Source: Streptomyces iranensis (GTDB taxonomy: Bacteria; Actinomycetota; Actinomycetes; Streptomycetales; Streptomycetaceae). Taken from it: a stretch of 64,000 nucleotides of DNA. The notes beneath the pieces were generated by a model. The model searched no databases. It saw nothing but the letters and a program-made list of their open reading frames with translations, and had not been told where the DNA came from. Location: the NCBI RefSeq assembly GCF_017874715.1, contig NZ_JAGGLR010000002.1:62001-126000 (forward strand), read 5' to 3'. Made by a program: the position numbers and the translations under genes. This document shows positions 23,354 through 33,376 of the stretch, piece by piece. The first letter of the stretch is position 1; each line of letters begins with the position of its first letter.

Positions 23354-24892
23354 ATGTTCGGCAGTCGCCGTCCACGTGTCCTCGCCGCCCTGTGTGCGGC
23401 CCTGGCCGTCGCGATGTTGGCCTCGTGCAACAACAGAATGGGGGACACGGCCGAAGGTGCCACCTCTGACACCGACGCCTCGGCTTCCGGTAAGAAGCCC
23501 AACATCGTGTACGTCCTCACCGACGACCTGTCATGGAATCTTGTGAAGTACATGCCGCATGTACAGGAGATGCAGAAGAAGGGGATGACCTTCAGTAACT
23601 TCTTCGCCACCGACTCGCTGTGCTGCCCGTCGCGCACATCCATTCTCACCGGTCAATTCCCGCACAACACCGGTGTCTTCACCAACAACGGCGACGACGG
23701 CGGCTACCGCGCCTTTCTGAAGAACGGCAACGAAAAGAAGACCTTCGGGCCCGCGATGCAACGCGCCGGCTATCGCACCGGATTTATGGGCAAGTACCTC
23801 AACGGATACCAGCCGGGCGACAAGAACGGCACCGACAAGCCCTATGTGCCCGCCGGCTGGGACGAGTGGGACGTCGCCGGGGAGGGCTACCATGAGTACA
23901 ACTACGAGCTGAACGAGAACGGCAAGGTCGTGCCCTATGGAAAGGCTCCCCAGGATTATCTGACGGACGTCCTGGCGAAGAAGGCCACCTCGTTCGTCGG
24001 CTCCTCGGCGGAAGAGAAGAAGCCGTTCATGCTGGAGGTGGCCACTTTCGCACCGCACGGCCCCTACACACCCGCGCCGCGCCACAAGGGCAAGTTCCCG
24101 GGGCTCAAGGCTCCGCAGACCGATGCCTATGACAAGGCGACCGTTAACGCGCCGGAATGGCAGCGCTCCTTGTCACCGCTGACGTCGAAGGAAAAGCAGG
24201 GGATCGACCGGAATTTCGCCAAGCGAGCGCGCTCGGTCCAGGCGGTCGACGAAATGATCGGTCAGCTGGAGAAGACGCTCGAGGACACGGGCCTGGCGGA
24301 CAACACCTATATCGTGTTCGGGTCGGACAACGGCTTCCACATGGGCGAACACCGGCTCCGCACCGGAAAGCAGACCGCCTACGACACCGATATCAACGTG
24401 CCGCTGATGGTCACCGGACCCGATGTTCCGGCGGGTAAGAAGGTGTCCCAGCTCGCCGAGAACGTCGACCTCAACCCGACCTTCCAGGACCTCGCGGGCG
24501 TGGATTCGCCGTCGGGCGTGGACGGGCGCAGCCTGGGCGACCTGATGCACGGCCGGACCGAGGACGAGTGGCGCGATGCCGTCCTGGTCGAGCACCATAA
24601 GGCGGCGTCCAAGAAGGGCGATCCCGACGCGGCGCCCAAGAACGCCGGCGATCCACCGACCTACGCGGCGATGCGCACCGACGACTCCCTCTACGTCGAA
24701 TACACCGATGGAGAGCGGGAGTTCTACGATCTGGACTCCGACCCCGAGCAGCTGACCAACCGGGAGGCGTCCCTCTCGGCCGAACAACGGGCCGCCATGC
24801 ACCGCACCCTCACCGCGCTCCAGAAGTGCAAGGGCGCGGAGAGCTGCCAGGACGCGTCCCGGACCGAGAGCAACAGCGACAGCGGCAGCTAG
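23354..24892 (+). CDS. Sulfatase-family lipoprotein (Cys-type)
   Basis: A 512-residue exported hydrolase. A lipoprotein signal ends LASC (Cys25), followed by a low-complexity linker. PNIVYVLTDD supplies metal-binding aspartates; LCCPSRTSILTGQ holds Cys90 of the C-X-P-X-R motif that a formylglycine-generating enzyme must convert for activity; GSDNGFHMGEHRL supplies later metal and substrate residues. It cleaves sulfate esters on the outer face of the membrane, source unknown. No formylglycine-generating enzyme gene is adjacent. The strong AGGAGG sits inside a hairpin, so translation may be switched. Confidence 0.87.
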   Translation: MFGSRRPRVLAALCAALAVAMLASCNNRMGDTAEGATSDTDASASGKKPNIVYVLTDDLSWNLVKYMPHVQEMQKKGMTFSNFFATDSLCCPSRTSILTGQFPHNTGVFTNNGDDGGYRAFLKNGNEKKTFGPAMQRAGYRTGFMGKYLNGYQPGDKNGTDKPYVPAGWDEWDVAGEGYHEYNYELNENGKVVPYGKAPQDYLTDVLAKKATSFVGSSAEEKKPFMLEVATFAPHGPYTPAPRHKGKFPGLKAPQTDAYDKATVNAPEWQRSLSPLTSKEKQGIDRNFAKRARSVQAVDEMIGQLEKTLEDTGLADNTYIVFGSDNGFHMGEHRLRTGKQTAYDTDINVPLMVTGPDVPAGKKVSQLAENVDLNPTFQDLAGVDSPSGVDGRSLGDLMHGRTEDEWRDAVLVEHHKAASKKGDPDAAPKNAGDPPTYAAMRTDDSLYVEYTDGEREFYDLDSDPEQLTNREASLSAEQRAAMHRTLTALQKCKGAESCQDASRTESNSDSGS

Positions 24893-24898
24893 CGGCAG

Positions 24899-24938
24899 CC
24901 CCGGCGTGGCGGACCCTCAACGGCCCGCTACGCCGGGG
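24899..24938. terminator. Terminator hairpin between convergent sulfatase and yceI genes
   Basis: The left arm, 24899-24912 (CCCCGGCGTGGCGG), pairs with 24925-24938 (CCGCTACGCCGGGG) with one mismatch. It includes the last codons and stop of the yceI gene, serving both directions. Confidence 0.7.
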
Positions 24939-25477
24939 CATATGAACTCCACCCGGACCTCGTCGGCCAGCTTCAGCGCGCCCAGGAACGCGGTGTACGG
25001 CTTGATTCCCCAGGTGGACTGAGTGAAGGACGCCGAGCCGCGCAGCGTTCCGTCCGGATCGGCGCTCCCGTGCACCGTCACCGGGTGGGTCCGGCCCTTG
25101 ATGGTGAGGTCGCCCGTGATCTCGAAGGACTGAGGCGTACCGGTGACGTGGGTGGAGCGGAAGGCGATCGTGGGGTGCTCCGCGGTGTGCAACTGCCCCT
25201 TGCCCTCCAGCGTCCGCTTGATGTCGGCCCGGTCGCCGTCGGTGAGTGGCTTCAGCCCGCCGGTCCCCTCGCGGACGTCCAGCGATCGCGTCTCGATCGT
25301 GACGCTCACCGACGACCGCTCAGGGGCGTCGGCCACGACCACCACTTCCCCGGACCACCGGGTGGCCTCGAGCGTCAGATCGTGCCCCGCCCTCCGGCCG
25401 AGCCCGGTACGGCTGGTCCTGATCAGCAGCCGGGCGTCCGGCGGGCCTATCCGATACGTTCCGTCACTCAGCGTCAT
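24917..25477 (-). CDS. YceI-family lipid-binding protein
   Basis: A 186-residue lipocalin-like barrel with no signal peptide: GTYRIGPPDARLLIRTSRTG at the start, then TIETRSLDVREGTGGLKPLTD, GDLTIKGRTHPVTVHG and FTQSTWGIKPYTAFLGALK. YceI proteins bind isoprenoid lipids; cytoplasmic Streptomyces forms are common. The start follows TGAGGTGAG at fair spacing. It begins 10 bases after the aconitase stop, so the two form an operon. Confidence 0.87.
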   Translation of the reverse strand: MTLSDGTYRIGPPDARLLIRTSRTGLGRRAGHDLTLEATRWSGEVVVVADAPERSSVSVTIETRSLDVREGTGGLKPLTDGDRADIKRTLEGKGQLHTAEHPTIAFRSTHVTGTPQSFEITGDLTIKGRTHPVTVHGSADPDGTLRGSASFTQSTWGIKPYTAFLGALKLADEVRVEFICPGVAGR

Positions 25478-25487
25478 AGCACTCACC

Positions 25488-27467
25488 TCAGTGTGCGAGA
25501 GCCGGGATGATACCGCCCGCGAGCACCGCTTCCCGCTGCCGGGGCGAGAGGCGGTGGCGGACGGTGTACTCCTCGTCCCGGGTCGCGTTGCGGACACGGA
25601 GGGTCGGTTCGCCGCCCGGGGCGAGGGCCTCGTGCAGACCGGAGACATGCAGCCGGTCGTCGGGGCCGATCCGGTCGTAGTCCGCGGGATCCTCGAATTC
25701 GAGCGGCAGCACACCGAAGTTGACCAGGTTCTGCCAGTGGATGCGGGCGTAGGACTTGGCGATGACGGCTCGCAGGCCGAGGTAGCGCGGGGCGATGGCG
25801 GCGTGTTCGCGGGACGAGCCCTGCCCGTAGTTCGCACCGGCGACGATGAGATGCCCGGTGTCCTCGCGGACCGCCTCGGCGCGCCGCGGGTAGTCGGGGT
25901 CCAGCCGGATGAGGGTGAATCCCGCCAGCTTGGGGATGTTGGAGCGGTAGGGCAGGGCGGCCGCCCCGGCCGGGGAGATCTCGTCGGTCGAGACGTCGTC
26001 ACCGGCCTTGAGGAGTACGGGGCCGTGAATGCAGTCCGGCAGCGGATCCAGCTCCGGCAGCGCGGAGATGTTGGGGCCGCGTACCAGTTGGACGCGCGCG
26101 GCCTCGTCCGGTGGCAGCGGTGGTTCCAGCATGGCGTCGTTGTTCGACGGCGGGTCGGGCGCCTCCGGCGTGGGAGGGGCCGCCGCCGAGACGCGCTCGG
26201 CCCAGTCGCGCGGATCCGCGATGGCGCCGGTCAGCGCGGAGGCCGTGGCGGTCTCCGGTGAGCACAGCCACACCGCGTCGTCCGCGGTGCCGGAGCGACC
26301 GGGGAAGTTGCGCGGGAAGGTGCGCAGGGAGTTGCTTCCCGTGGCCGGGGCCTGCCCCATGCCGATGCAGCCCAGACAGCCCGACTGATGGATACGGGCA
26401 CCGGCGGCGATCAGGTCGAACGTCGCGCCGCGGCGCGTCAGGTCCTGGAGGATCTCGCGGGATGTCGGGTTGACGTCGAAGCTCACCCCGGCCGGGATCT
26501 GGCGCCCGGCCACCATGGCGGCCGGGACGGCGAAGTCGCGGAATCCGGGGTTGGCGGAGGAGCCGATGACGGCCTGGGCGATGGGCTCCCCGGCGGCCTC
26601 CCTGACCGGCACGACGTTTCCCGGAGAGGTGGGCCGCGCGATGAGCGGCTCCAGTGACGACAGGTCGATCTCCTCATCGAGGTCGTAGGAGGCGTCCTCC
26701 TCCGCGGTGATCCCGACGAAGTCATCGCCGCGCCCCACCCCGTCGAGGAAGCCGCGCACCGCCCCGTCCGAGGGGAAGACGGTGGTGGTGGCGCCGAGTT
26801 CCGCCCCCATGTTGGCGATGACGTGGCGGTCCATCGCGGTGAGGGAGGCCAGACCGGGGCCGTGGTACTCCAGGACACGATGGACGCCGCCCTGCACCCC
26901 GTGACGGCGCAGCAGCTCAAGGATCACGTCCTTGGCGCTGACCCACGGAGGCAGCTCCCCGGTCAGCCGGATGCCCCAGACCTCCGGCATGGTGAGGTGG
27001 AGCGGCCGTCCGGCCATGGCGAGCGCCACTTCCAGGCCGCCGGTGCCGATCGCCAGCATGCCCAGGGAACCGGCCGCGCAGGTGTGTGAGTCGGAACCGG
27101 CCAGCGTCTTGCCGGGGGCGCCGAAGTGGTGCATATGGGTCGGGTGGGAGACGCCGTTGCCGGGTTTGGAGAACCACAGGCCGAAGCGGCGGGCGGCCGA
27201 GCGCAGGAAGAGGTGGTCCTCGGCGTTGCGCTCGTCGGCCTGGAGGATGTTGTGGTCGACGTACTGGACGCTGGCCTCGGTACGGACCCGGTCCAGGGCC
27301 AGCGCTTCCAGCTCCTGCATCACCAGCGTGCCGGTGGCATCCTGCGTCAGCGTCTGGTCCACCCGCAGCGCGATCTCCTCCCCCGGCTCCATCCGGCCGG
27401 ACAACAGATGGTCATCGATGAGCCGCTGGGTCACGGTGCCGTGCGCACGGGCACGGGGCAGATCCAT
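25488..27467 (-). CDS. Aconitate hydratase (short bacterial type)
   Basis: A 659-residue enzyme interconverting citrate and isocitrate through a [4Fe-4S] cluster. Cluster cysteines lie in SDSHTCAAGSLG and SGCLGCIGMGQ; the C-terminal domain has AGANYGQGSSREHAA and GVLPLEFEDPADYD. It is shorter than the main actinobacterial AcnA of about 900 residues and matches the small aconitase type, so is probably a second, accessory aconitase or a related hydro-lyase such as homoaconitase. The ATG follows AAGGCGG. It is co-transcribed with yceI. Confidence 0.83.
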   Translation of the reverse strand: MDLPRARAHGTVTQRLIDDHLLSGRMEPGEEIALRVDQTLTQDATGTLVMQELEALALDRVRTEASVQYVDHNILQADERNAEDHLFLRSAARRFGLWFSKPGNGVSHPTHMHHFGAPGKTLAGSDSHTCAAGSLGMLAIGTGGLEVALAMAGRPLHLTMPEVWGIRLTGELPPWVSAKDVILELLRRHGVQGGVHRVLEYHGPGLASLTAMDRHVIANMGAELGATTTVFPSDGAVRGFLDGVGRGDDFVGITAEEDASYDLDEEIDLSSLEPLIARPTSPGNVVPVREAAGEPIAQAVIGSSANPGFRDFAVPAAMVAGRQIPAGVSFDVNPTSREILQDLTRRGATFDLIAAGARIHQSGCLGCIGMGQAPATGSNSLRTFPRNFPGRSGTADDAVWLCSPETATASALTGAIADPRDWAERVSAAAPPTPEAPDPPSNNDAMLEPPLPPDEAARVQLVRGPNISALPELDPLPDCIHGPVLLKAGDDVSTDEISPAGAAALPYRSNIPKLAGFTLIRLDPDYPRRAEAVREDTGHLIVAGANYGQGSSREHAAIAPRYLGLRAVIAKSYARIHWQNLVNFGVLPLEFEDPADYDRIGPDDRLHVSGLHEALAPGGEPTLRVRNATRDEEYTVRHRLSPRQREAVLAGGIIPALAH

Positions 27468-27593
27468 GTGCCACCGCCTTCCGGGCGGAGCGTCCGGACG
27501 CTCCGGGCGCCCCAGTCGGGTACCCGGTCCACGCCGCGTCATCTTTATTCCTGGCTCTTGACTAAAATCGGCAGGCATCCCCATGCTGTGGTC

Positions 27594-28925
27594 ATGCCAA
27601 CCAGCTCCGAGAACAGGCTGCCCATCCACAGACGCACATTGCTGGCCGGAGTCGCGGGTTCCCTGGGCGTGGCGGCGGGGCTGCCCGCGGCCGCCGCCCA
27701 GGCATCGCCCCAGGAGGCCGCCGCGATGCGGCGGTACCCGTCGAACTGGCCCGAACCCGACCCTTACGGCCTCGCGGACACCCGCCCGGACCTGTGGCCG
27801 CGCAAGGACAACTCCTTCATCCTCCCGCTCGAGCCGCGCCCCCGCGACCGGGAGCGCGGCCTGGTCTGGATGCGGGACACCTACGTCAACTGCTTCGTCG
27901 TGGACGGCCGTCCGGTCTACGTGGCCACGGGCACCACCCGCGTGCCCGGACTCACCGCCGCCGCCCCGTGGAACGACGGCATCTTCGTATGGGTGGCCCC
28001 GTCCCTGCGGGGCCCCTGGAAGCTGGTCGACACGACCGGCATCCGGCCCGGCGCCGAGCGGGGCAAGGTGTGGTCGCCCGAATTCGCCGGCGAGAACCGG
28101 CCCGGACGCACCGTCGTCGCCCCGTGGCAGGAGTACTGGTACGACGAGCGGTTCGGCAAGCGGGGCGAGGTCTGGGCCCCTGAGCTGCACCACTTCCGCG
28201 GCACCTGGTACATCGTGGCGTGCATGGGCGACCACTCCCGGAAGGTCGGGTCGTTCCTGCTGGTGAGCGAGGGTGGCATCGAGGGCCCGTACCGGCTCGC
28301 CGAGGGCAACCTCGACAAGCCCTTCGGCGACCCGGCCATCGGGGGGCCGGACTTCATCGAGCCCGGCGCGTACCACCACATCGACGGCGGCCTCTTCTCC
28401 GAGGGCGACGACGCGTGGCTCGTGCTGCACAACAACCTGTACGCGAGGTTCCGGGACGACATGGAGGACATCGTCCCGACGAGCGGCCTCCCGACGTTCC
28501 GGCAGCGGCCCTACTCCCCCGAGCCGTATCTCGAGGGTGCGTACGTGTTCAAGTACGGGGGCTCGTACTACCTCCTCCAGGCCGCGTGGAACCGGACGTC
28601 GGCCAATCCCGACGGCAGCACCCGCTACGCCTACGACCCACCCGGTCCGGGCCGCGTCCAGTACCACTACGACGCCGTCATCGCCGTCTCGGACCGCTTC
28701 GAGGGGCCGTACTCCAAGCGGTGGACCGCGGGTGTCGGCGCCGGCCACAACAACGTCTTCGAGGACCACGGCGGACGCCTGTGGGCCACGTTCTTCCGCA
28801 ATCCGAACTTCGGCTACTGGTCCGACCCGGCGCGCATCGGCGACGCCGCCGTGCCCGGTGTCGTCCGGCTGGAGTGGACCGGCCCCGAGGGCCGTCGGCT
28901 GTACGTCCGGCGCCGCCGGTGGTGA
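27594..28925 (+). CDS. Secreted GH43/GH117-like beta-propeller glycosidase (Tat signal)
   Basis: A 443-residue exported protein. The N-terminus has a twin-arginine signal (HRRTLLAGVAGSLGVAAG). The mature part has five-bladed propeller motifs: RDTYVNCFVVDGRPVYVATG, WNDGIFVWVAP, WAPELHHFRGTWYIVA and GAYHHIDGGLF. These fit GH43-like or GH117-like families; specificity is unclear. A -35 TTGACT (27558) and CATGCT (27582) spaced by 18 bases lie close to the ATG, implying a nearly leaderless transcript. GTG 27588 is an alternative start. It diverges from the aconitase gene. Confidence 0.7.
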   Translation: MPTSSENRLPIHRRTLLAGVAGSLGVAAGLPAAAAQASPQEAAAMRRYPSNWPEPDPYGLADTRPDLWPRKDNSFILPLEPRPRDRERGLVWMRDTYVNCFVVDGRPVYVATGTTRVPGLTAAAPWNDGIFVWVAPSLRGPWKLVDTTGIRPGAERGKVWSPEFAGENRPGRTVVAPWQEYWYDERFGKRGEVWAPELHHFRGTWYIVACMGDHSRKVGSFLLVSEGGIEGPYRLAEGNLDKPFGDPAIGGPDFIEPGAYHHIDGGLFSEGDDAWLVLHNNLYARFRDDMEDIVPTSGLPTFRQRPYSPEPYLEGAYVFKYGGSYYLLQAAWNRTSANPDGSTRYAYDPPGPGRVQYHYDAVIAVSDRFEGPYSKRWTAGVGAGHNNVFEDHGGRLWATFFRNPNFGYWSDPARIGDAAVPGVVRLEWTGPEGRRLYVRRRRW

Positions 28926-28938
28926 ACGGCGGGCCCGT

Positions 28939-28980
28939 CGCCCGGGTGGAGGGGCCCGGGTGGCGGGGCCCGGGTGGCGG
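28939..28980. repeat. Tandem 14-bp GC-rich repeat after the GH43-like gene
   Basis: Two perfect copies of GGCCCGGGTGGCGG (28953-28966 and 28967-28980) and one degenerate copy just before. Each unit contains GGCCCGGG and could fold, so it may help end transcription between two convergent genes. Confidence 0.75.
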
Positions 28981-29043
28981 GCGCCGGCAGCATGTCGACC
29001 GGGATCCATTCCTGGGCCCCGGCGTCCGGCTCCGGTGTGCTCG

Positions 29044-30006
29044 TCAGCGCCCGTCGCCGTCGTTGATCACGCTCGTGGTGTCGTCGGCGGCGTCGTTCGT
29101 GTCGTCCTCGCCCTCCTCCAGCAGGCCCGCCGCCGCGCCCACGATGCGCGGGTCGGGGGTGCCGACGACCTCCTCGTCCTTGTCGGAGTAGTCGAAACGC
29201 GCGAGCACACTGCGCATCGCCTCCACCCGCGCCCGCTTCTTGTCGTTGCTCTTGACCACCGTCCAGGGCGCGTACTCCGTGTCCGTCTGGTGGAACATGG
29301 CGACCTTCGCGGCGGTGTAATCGTCCCAGCGGGCCAGCGAGGCGAGGTCCATCGGGCTGAGCTTCCACTGCCGTACGGGATCCACCTGGCGGATCGTGAA
29401 GCGGGTGCGCTGCTCGCTCTGGGACACCGAGAACCAGAACTTCACCAGGTCGACACCGTCGTCCACGAGCATCCGCTCGAAGAGCGGCGCCTGGCGCATG
29501 AAGCGCCGGTACTCGTCCTTCGAGCAGAAGCCCATGACCCGCTCGACACCGGCCCGGTTGTACCAGGACCGGTCGAAGAGCACGATCTCACCCGCGGTCG
29601 GCAGATGCTCCACGTACCGCTGGAAGTACCACTGGCCGCGTTCGCGCTCCGTCGGCTTCTCTAGCGCCACGACCCGCGCGCCACGCGGGTTGAGGTGCTC
29701 GGTGAAGCGCTTGATGGTGCCGCCCTTGCCGGCCGCGTCCCGACCCTCGAAGGCGATGACGAGTCGGCGTCCGGTCTCCTTGATCCAGCGCTGCAGCTTC
29801 AGCAGTTCTATCTGCTGGAGCCGCTTGTGCCACTCATACTCCTTGCGCGCCATGCGGTGCGCGTAGGGATAGTTCTCCCGCCAGGTGTCGACCGGGCTTC
29901 CGTCCGGCCGGATGAGCACGGGGTCGTCGTGGTCGCTGTAGTCGACCGTCAGATCGGCCAGATCGGCCAGCTCAGCCAGCTCGGACAGCGAGGGCGGCGT
30001 TGTCAT
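29044..30006 (-). CDS. ppk2: Polyphosphate kinase 2 (PPK2) family protein
   Basis: A 320-residue cytoplasmic kinase using polyphosphate to phosphorylate nucleotides. Walker A is FEGRDAAGKGGTIKRF (about residue 86); the lid and Walker B are DRSWYNRAGVERVMGFC, followed by WFSVSQSEQRTRF and SPMDLASLARWDDYT. It is a single-domain form. The C-terminus is an acidic tail. It ends a likely operon after a small membrane protein and the Pit phosphate transporter, which fits joint handling of phosphate and polyphosphate. Confidence 0.88.
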   Translation of the reverse strand: MTTPPSLSELAELADLADLTVDYSDHDDPVLIRPDGSPVDTWRENYPYAHRMARKEYEWHKRLQQIELLKLQRWIKETGRRLVIAFEGRDAAGKGGTIKRFTEHLNPRGARVVALEKPTERERGQWYFQRYVEHLPTAGEIVLFDRSWYNRAGVERVMGFCSKDEYRRFMRQAPLFERMLVDDGVDLVKFWFSVSQSEQRTRFTIRQVDPVRQWKLSPMDLASLARWDDYTAAKVAMFHQTDTEYAPWTVVKSNDKKRARVEAMRSVLARFDYSDKDEEVVGTPDPRIVGAAAGLLEEGEDDTNDAADDTTSVINDGDGR

Positions 30007-30027
30007 GCGGTCCTGCCTTTCCGTTTC

Positions 30028-30261
30028 TCAGTGGAACTGCGGCACGATCAGGTAGATCCCGTAGACCACCACCGCCGCGCACGCCACGAAGCACAGTCCG
30101 GCCTGGGTGAGGCCCAGGGCCGAGCCGGTGCCGCTCTCCTCACGGGCCGCCTCCACGCGGGCGACGCCCAGGACACCGAGTGCGAAGACGGTGACCACGG
30201 CAACGGTGACGCCGATGCTCACCGCGGTGACCTGGCCGAGTGCGGTCCAGTCGAGATGCAT
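30028..30261 (-). CDS. Small two-pass membrane protein in the pit-ppk2 operon
   Basis: A 77-residue protein with two strongly hydrophobic segments (about 9-34 and 53-73) joined by a short charged loop. It does not match a family I can name. It lies 27 bases after pit and 21 bases before ppk2, all in one direction; a role in Pit function or assembly is possible (inference). Confidence 0.75.
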   Translation of the reverse strand: MHLDWTALGQVTAVSIGVTVAVVTVFALGVLGVARVEAAREESGTGSALGLTQAGLCFVACAAVVVYGIYLIVPQFH

Positions 30262-30288
30262 CGTTCCAACCCTCCGGAAGTCGAGGAC

Positions 30289-31443
<1,155 letters not shown>

Positions 31444-31654
31444 TCCTGCATGCAAACAAGGCCAGGCCAATGCCCGGCGAACTCGAGGCAAAGGCAGTAC
31501 AAGGACAGCGCGGGCAGGTCGTGGGAATCGTTGTCAGCGCGGCATAACCCTGGTGGATCACCTACTTCACCCGGTCGGACCCTGCCGCGCGGCCGCGCGC
31601 CACGGGTCCGGCGACCGTTGAGGAGCCACAGCCCTCAAGGGAAGCGAGGACACC

Positions 31655-32677
31655 ATGGCGGCGTCTCCGGCTCTCGGCTCCGGACGCGGACGGCTCCGGG
31701 CACATGGGCGGATCCGGGCACGCGCCGTGGCGGCCGGGTGTGCCCTCGTGGTGTGCGGGGCGGTGGCGGCCCCGGCCGCGGCCGCGGCGGAGGACGATGC
31801 GGCGGGCCGTAAGCCCACGGTGGTCCTGATCCACGGCGCGTTCGCGGACGGCTCCAGCTGGAACGGTGTCATCGAACGGCTGGAGCGCCGTGGCTACCCC
31901 GTCTTCGCCCCCGCCAACCCGCTGCGCGGCCTCGCCACCGACTCCGCCTACATCGCGTCCGTCCTGGACAGCGTCAAGGGCCCGATCGTGCTGGTGGGCC
32001 ACTCCTACGGCGGCGCGGTCATCAGCACGGCCGCGGCGGGGAACTCCCGGGTGAAGTCGCTGGTGTACGTGTCCGCCCTGATGCCCGACAAGGGGGAGAG
32101 CGGGCAGTCGCTGGCCGCCCGGTTCCCCAGCGAGCTCGCCACCGCCACCAAGGCGGTGCCCTACCGGGCCGGTGGCGGTGTGCGGGGTACGGACCTGTAC
32201 CTCAAGCGGGACAAGCTCCACCGGGTCTTCGCCGCCGACCTGCCGACCGGTACGGCGAAACTGCTGGCGGTGACCCAACGGCCCGCCACGACGGCCACGT
32301 TCTCCGAGAAGGCCAAGGTGGCGGCGTGGCGGCAGATCCCGTCCTGGTTCCTCGTCGCCCGGCAGGACAAGACCATCAACCCCCGGCAGGAGCGCTTCGA
32401 GGCCAAGCGCGCCCACTCTCACACCGTGGAGATCAACTCCTCCCACGTGGCCATGATCGCCCACCCCCAGGCGGTCACCGACCTCATCATCAAGGCCGCC
32501 ACGGCCACCGGTTCGGCCCGGCCGTCGCCCGCGGCCAACCCCTCCGACTCCCGCGCCCGTGCGGAGTCCCGGCCCGCCGACACGGCCGCCGCATGGGTGA
32601 CCGCGGGCGCGGCGGCGCTGCTCCTGGGCGGTGGCGCCCTCCTCGTCGGCCGCCGTCGACGCCGGCGCCCGCGCTGA
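31655..32677 (+). CDS. Surface-anchored alpha/beta hydrolase
   Basis: A 340-residue exported hydrolase. After a signal peptide (ending about PAAAAAEDD) come VVLIHGAFADGSSWNGVI (oxyanion region), GHSYGGAVIS with the nucleophile serine, and SSHVAMIAHPQ with the catalytic histidine. The C-terminal Pro/Ser/Ala-rich linker leads to a single membrane helix and an RRRRRRPR tail, so it stays attached to the cell surface. Relatives hydrolyse esters or amides. It diverges from pit. Confidence 0.83.
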   Translation: MAASPALGSGRGRLRAHGRIRARAVAAGCALVVCGAVAAPAAAAAEDDAAGRKPTVVLIHGAFADGSSWNGVIERLERRGYPVFAPANPLRGLATDSAYIASVLDSVKGPIVLVGHSYGGAVISTAAAGNSRVKSLVYVSALMPDKGESGQSLAARFPSELATATKAVPYRAGGGVRGTDLYLKRDKLHRVFAADLPTGTAKLLAVTQRPATTATFSEKAKVAAWRQIPSWFLVARQDKTINPRQERFEAKRAHSHTVEINSSHVAMIAHPQAVTDLIIKAATATGSARPSPAANPSDSRARAESRPADTAAAWVTAGAAALLLGGGALLVGRRRRRRPR

Positions 32678-32731
32678 CCGACTGCTGACCGCCTGCTGAC
32701 CGACCGCCGACCGACCGCCGACCGACGGCGG
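32673..32731. repeat. Imperfect tandem repeat after the hydrolase gene
   Basis: Repeats of the themes CTGCTGACCGC and CGACCGCCGAC in the short gap between two convergent genes. No strong hairpin is evident beyond GACCG/CGGTC-like pieces. Confidence 0.6.
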
Positions 32732-32770
32732 AAGACCGCCGACGACTGTCCGGCGAGCGGGCGCGAACCC

Positions 32771-33376
32771 CTACAGCCATCCCCGTTCGCGGGCGATCCG
32801 CGCCGCCACATGGCGGTTCTCCGCGCCGAGTTTGGCCGCGGCGGCGGACAGGTAGTTACGCACCGTCCCGGGGGACAGCGCGGCGCGGGACGCGATCTCC
32901 GCCACCGGTGCCCCGTCCTCGGCCAGCGACAGCATTTCCGCCTCGCGGGCAGTGAGGGGCGACTCGCCCGCGGCGATCGCGTCCGCCGCCAGTTCGTGGT
33001 CCACGTAGCGGCCGTCCCTGTGCACCGTACGGATGATCTCGGCCAGTCGCCGCGCGGACACCGTCTTCGGCACGAAGCCGCGCACACCCGCCGCCAGCGC
33101 CTGCCTCAGCGCCCCGGCCCCGGCGTGGCTGGTGACGATCATCGAGGCGCACTCCGGCATCTCGTCGCGCAGCCGCGCCGCCACCGAAACCCCGTCACGT
33201 CCGGGCATCCGCATGTCCAGCACGGCCACGTCGGGGCGGTGCGCCCGAGCCATGGCCAGTGCCTCGTCGCCCGATGCGGCCTCCGCCACCACGGTGATGT
33301 CGTCCTCCAGCGCGAGGAGGGAGGCGAGCGCGCCCCGGATGAGGTGTTCGTCGTCCGCCAGCAGAACCCTGATCAT
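32771..33376 (-). CDS. NarL/FixJ-family response regulator
   Basis: A 201-residue regulator: receiver domain with acidic pocket ADDEH, phosphorylation site VAVLDMRMPG (about Asp54) and Lys in FVPKTVS, then a LuxR-type helix-turn-helix (PLTAREAEMLSLAEDG, then SPGTVRNYLSAAAAKLG). Its ATG overlaps the stop of the kinase gene by four bases, so the pair is co-translated. It likely binds the palindrome upstream of the operon. Confidence 0.9.
   Translation of the reverse strand: MIRVLLADDEHLIRGALASLLALEDDITVVAEAASGDEALAMARAHRPDVAVLDMRMPGRDGVSVAARLRDEMPECASMIVTSHAGAGALRQALAAGVRGFVPKTVSARRLAEIIRTVHRDGRYVDHELAADAIAAGESPLTAREAEMLSLAEDGAPVAEIASRAALSPGTVRNYLSAAAAKLGAENRHVAARIARERGWL

Noticed and set aside
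31444..31654. PhoP box before pit
   Set aside because: I looked for direct GTTCACC-type repeats in the pit/hydrolase gap and found none convincing.
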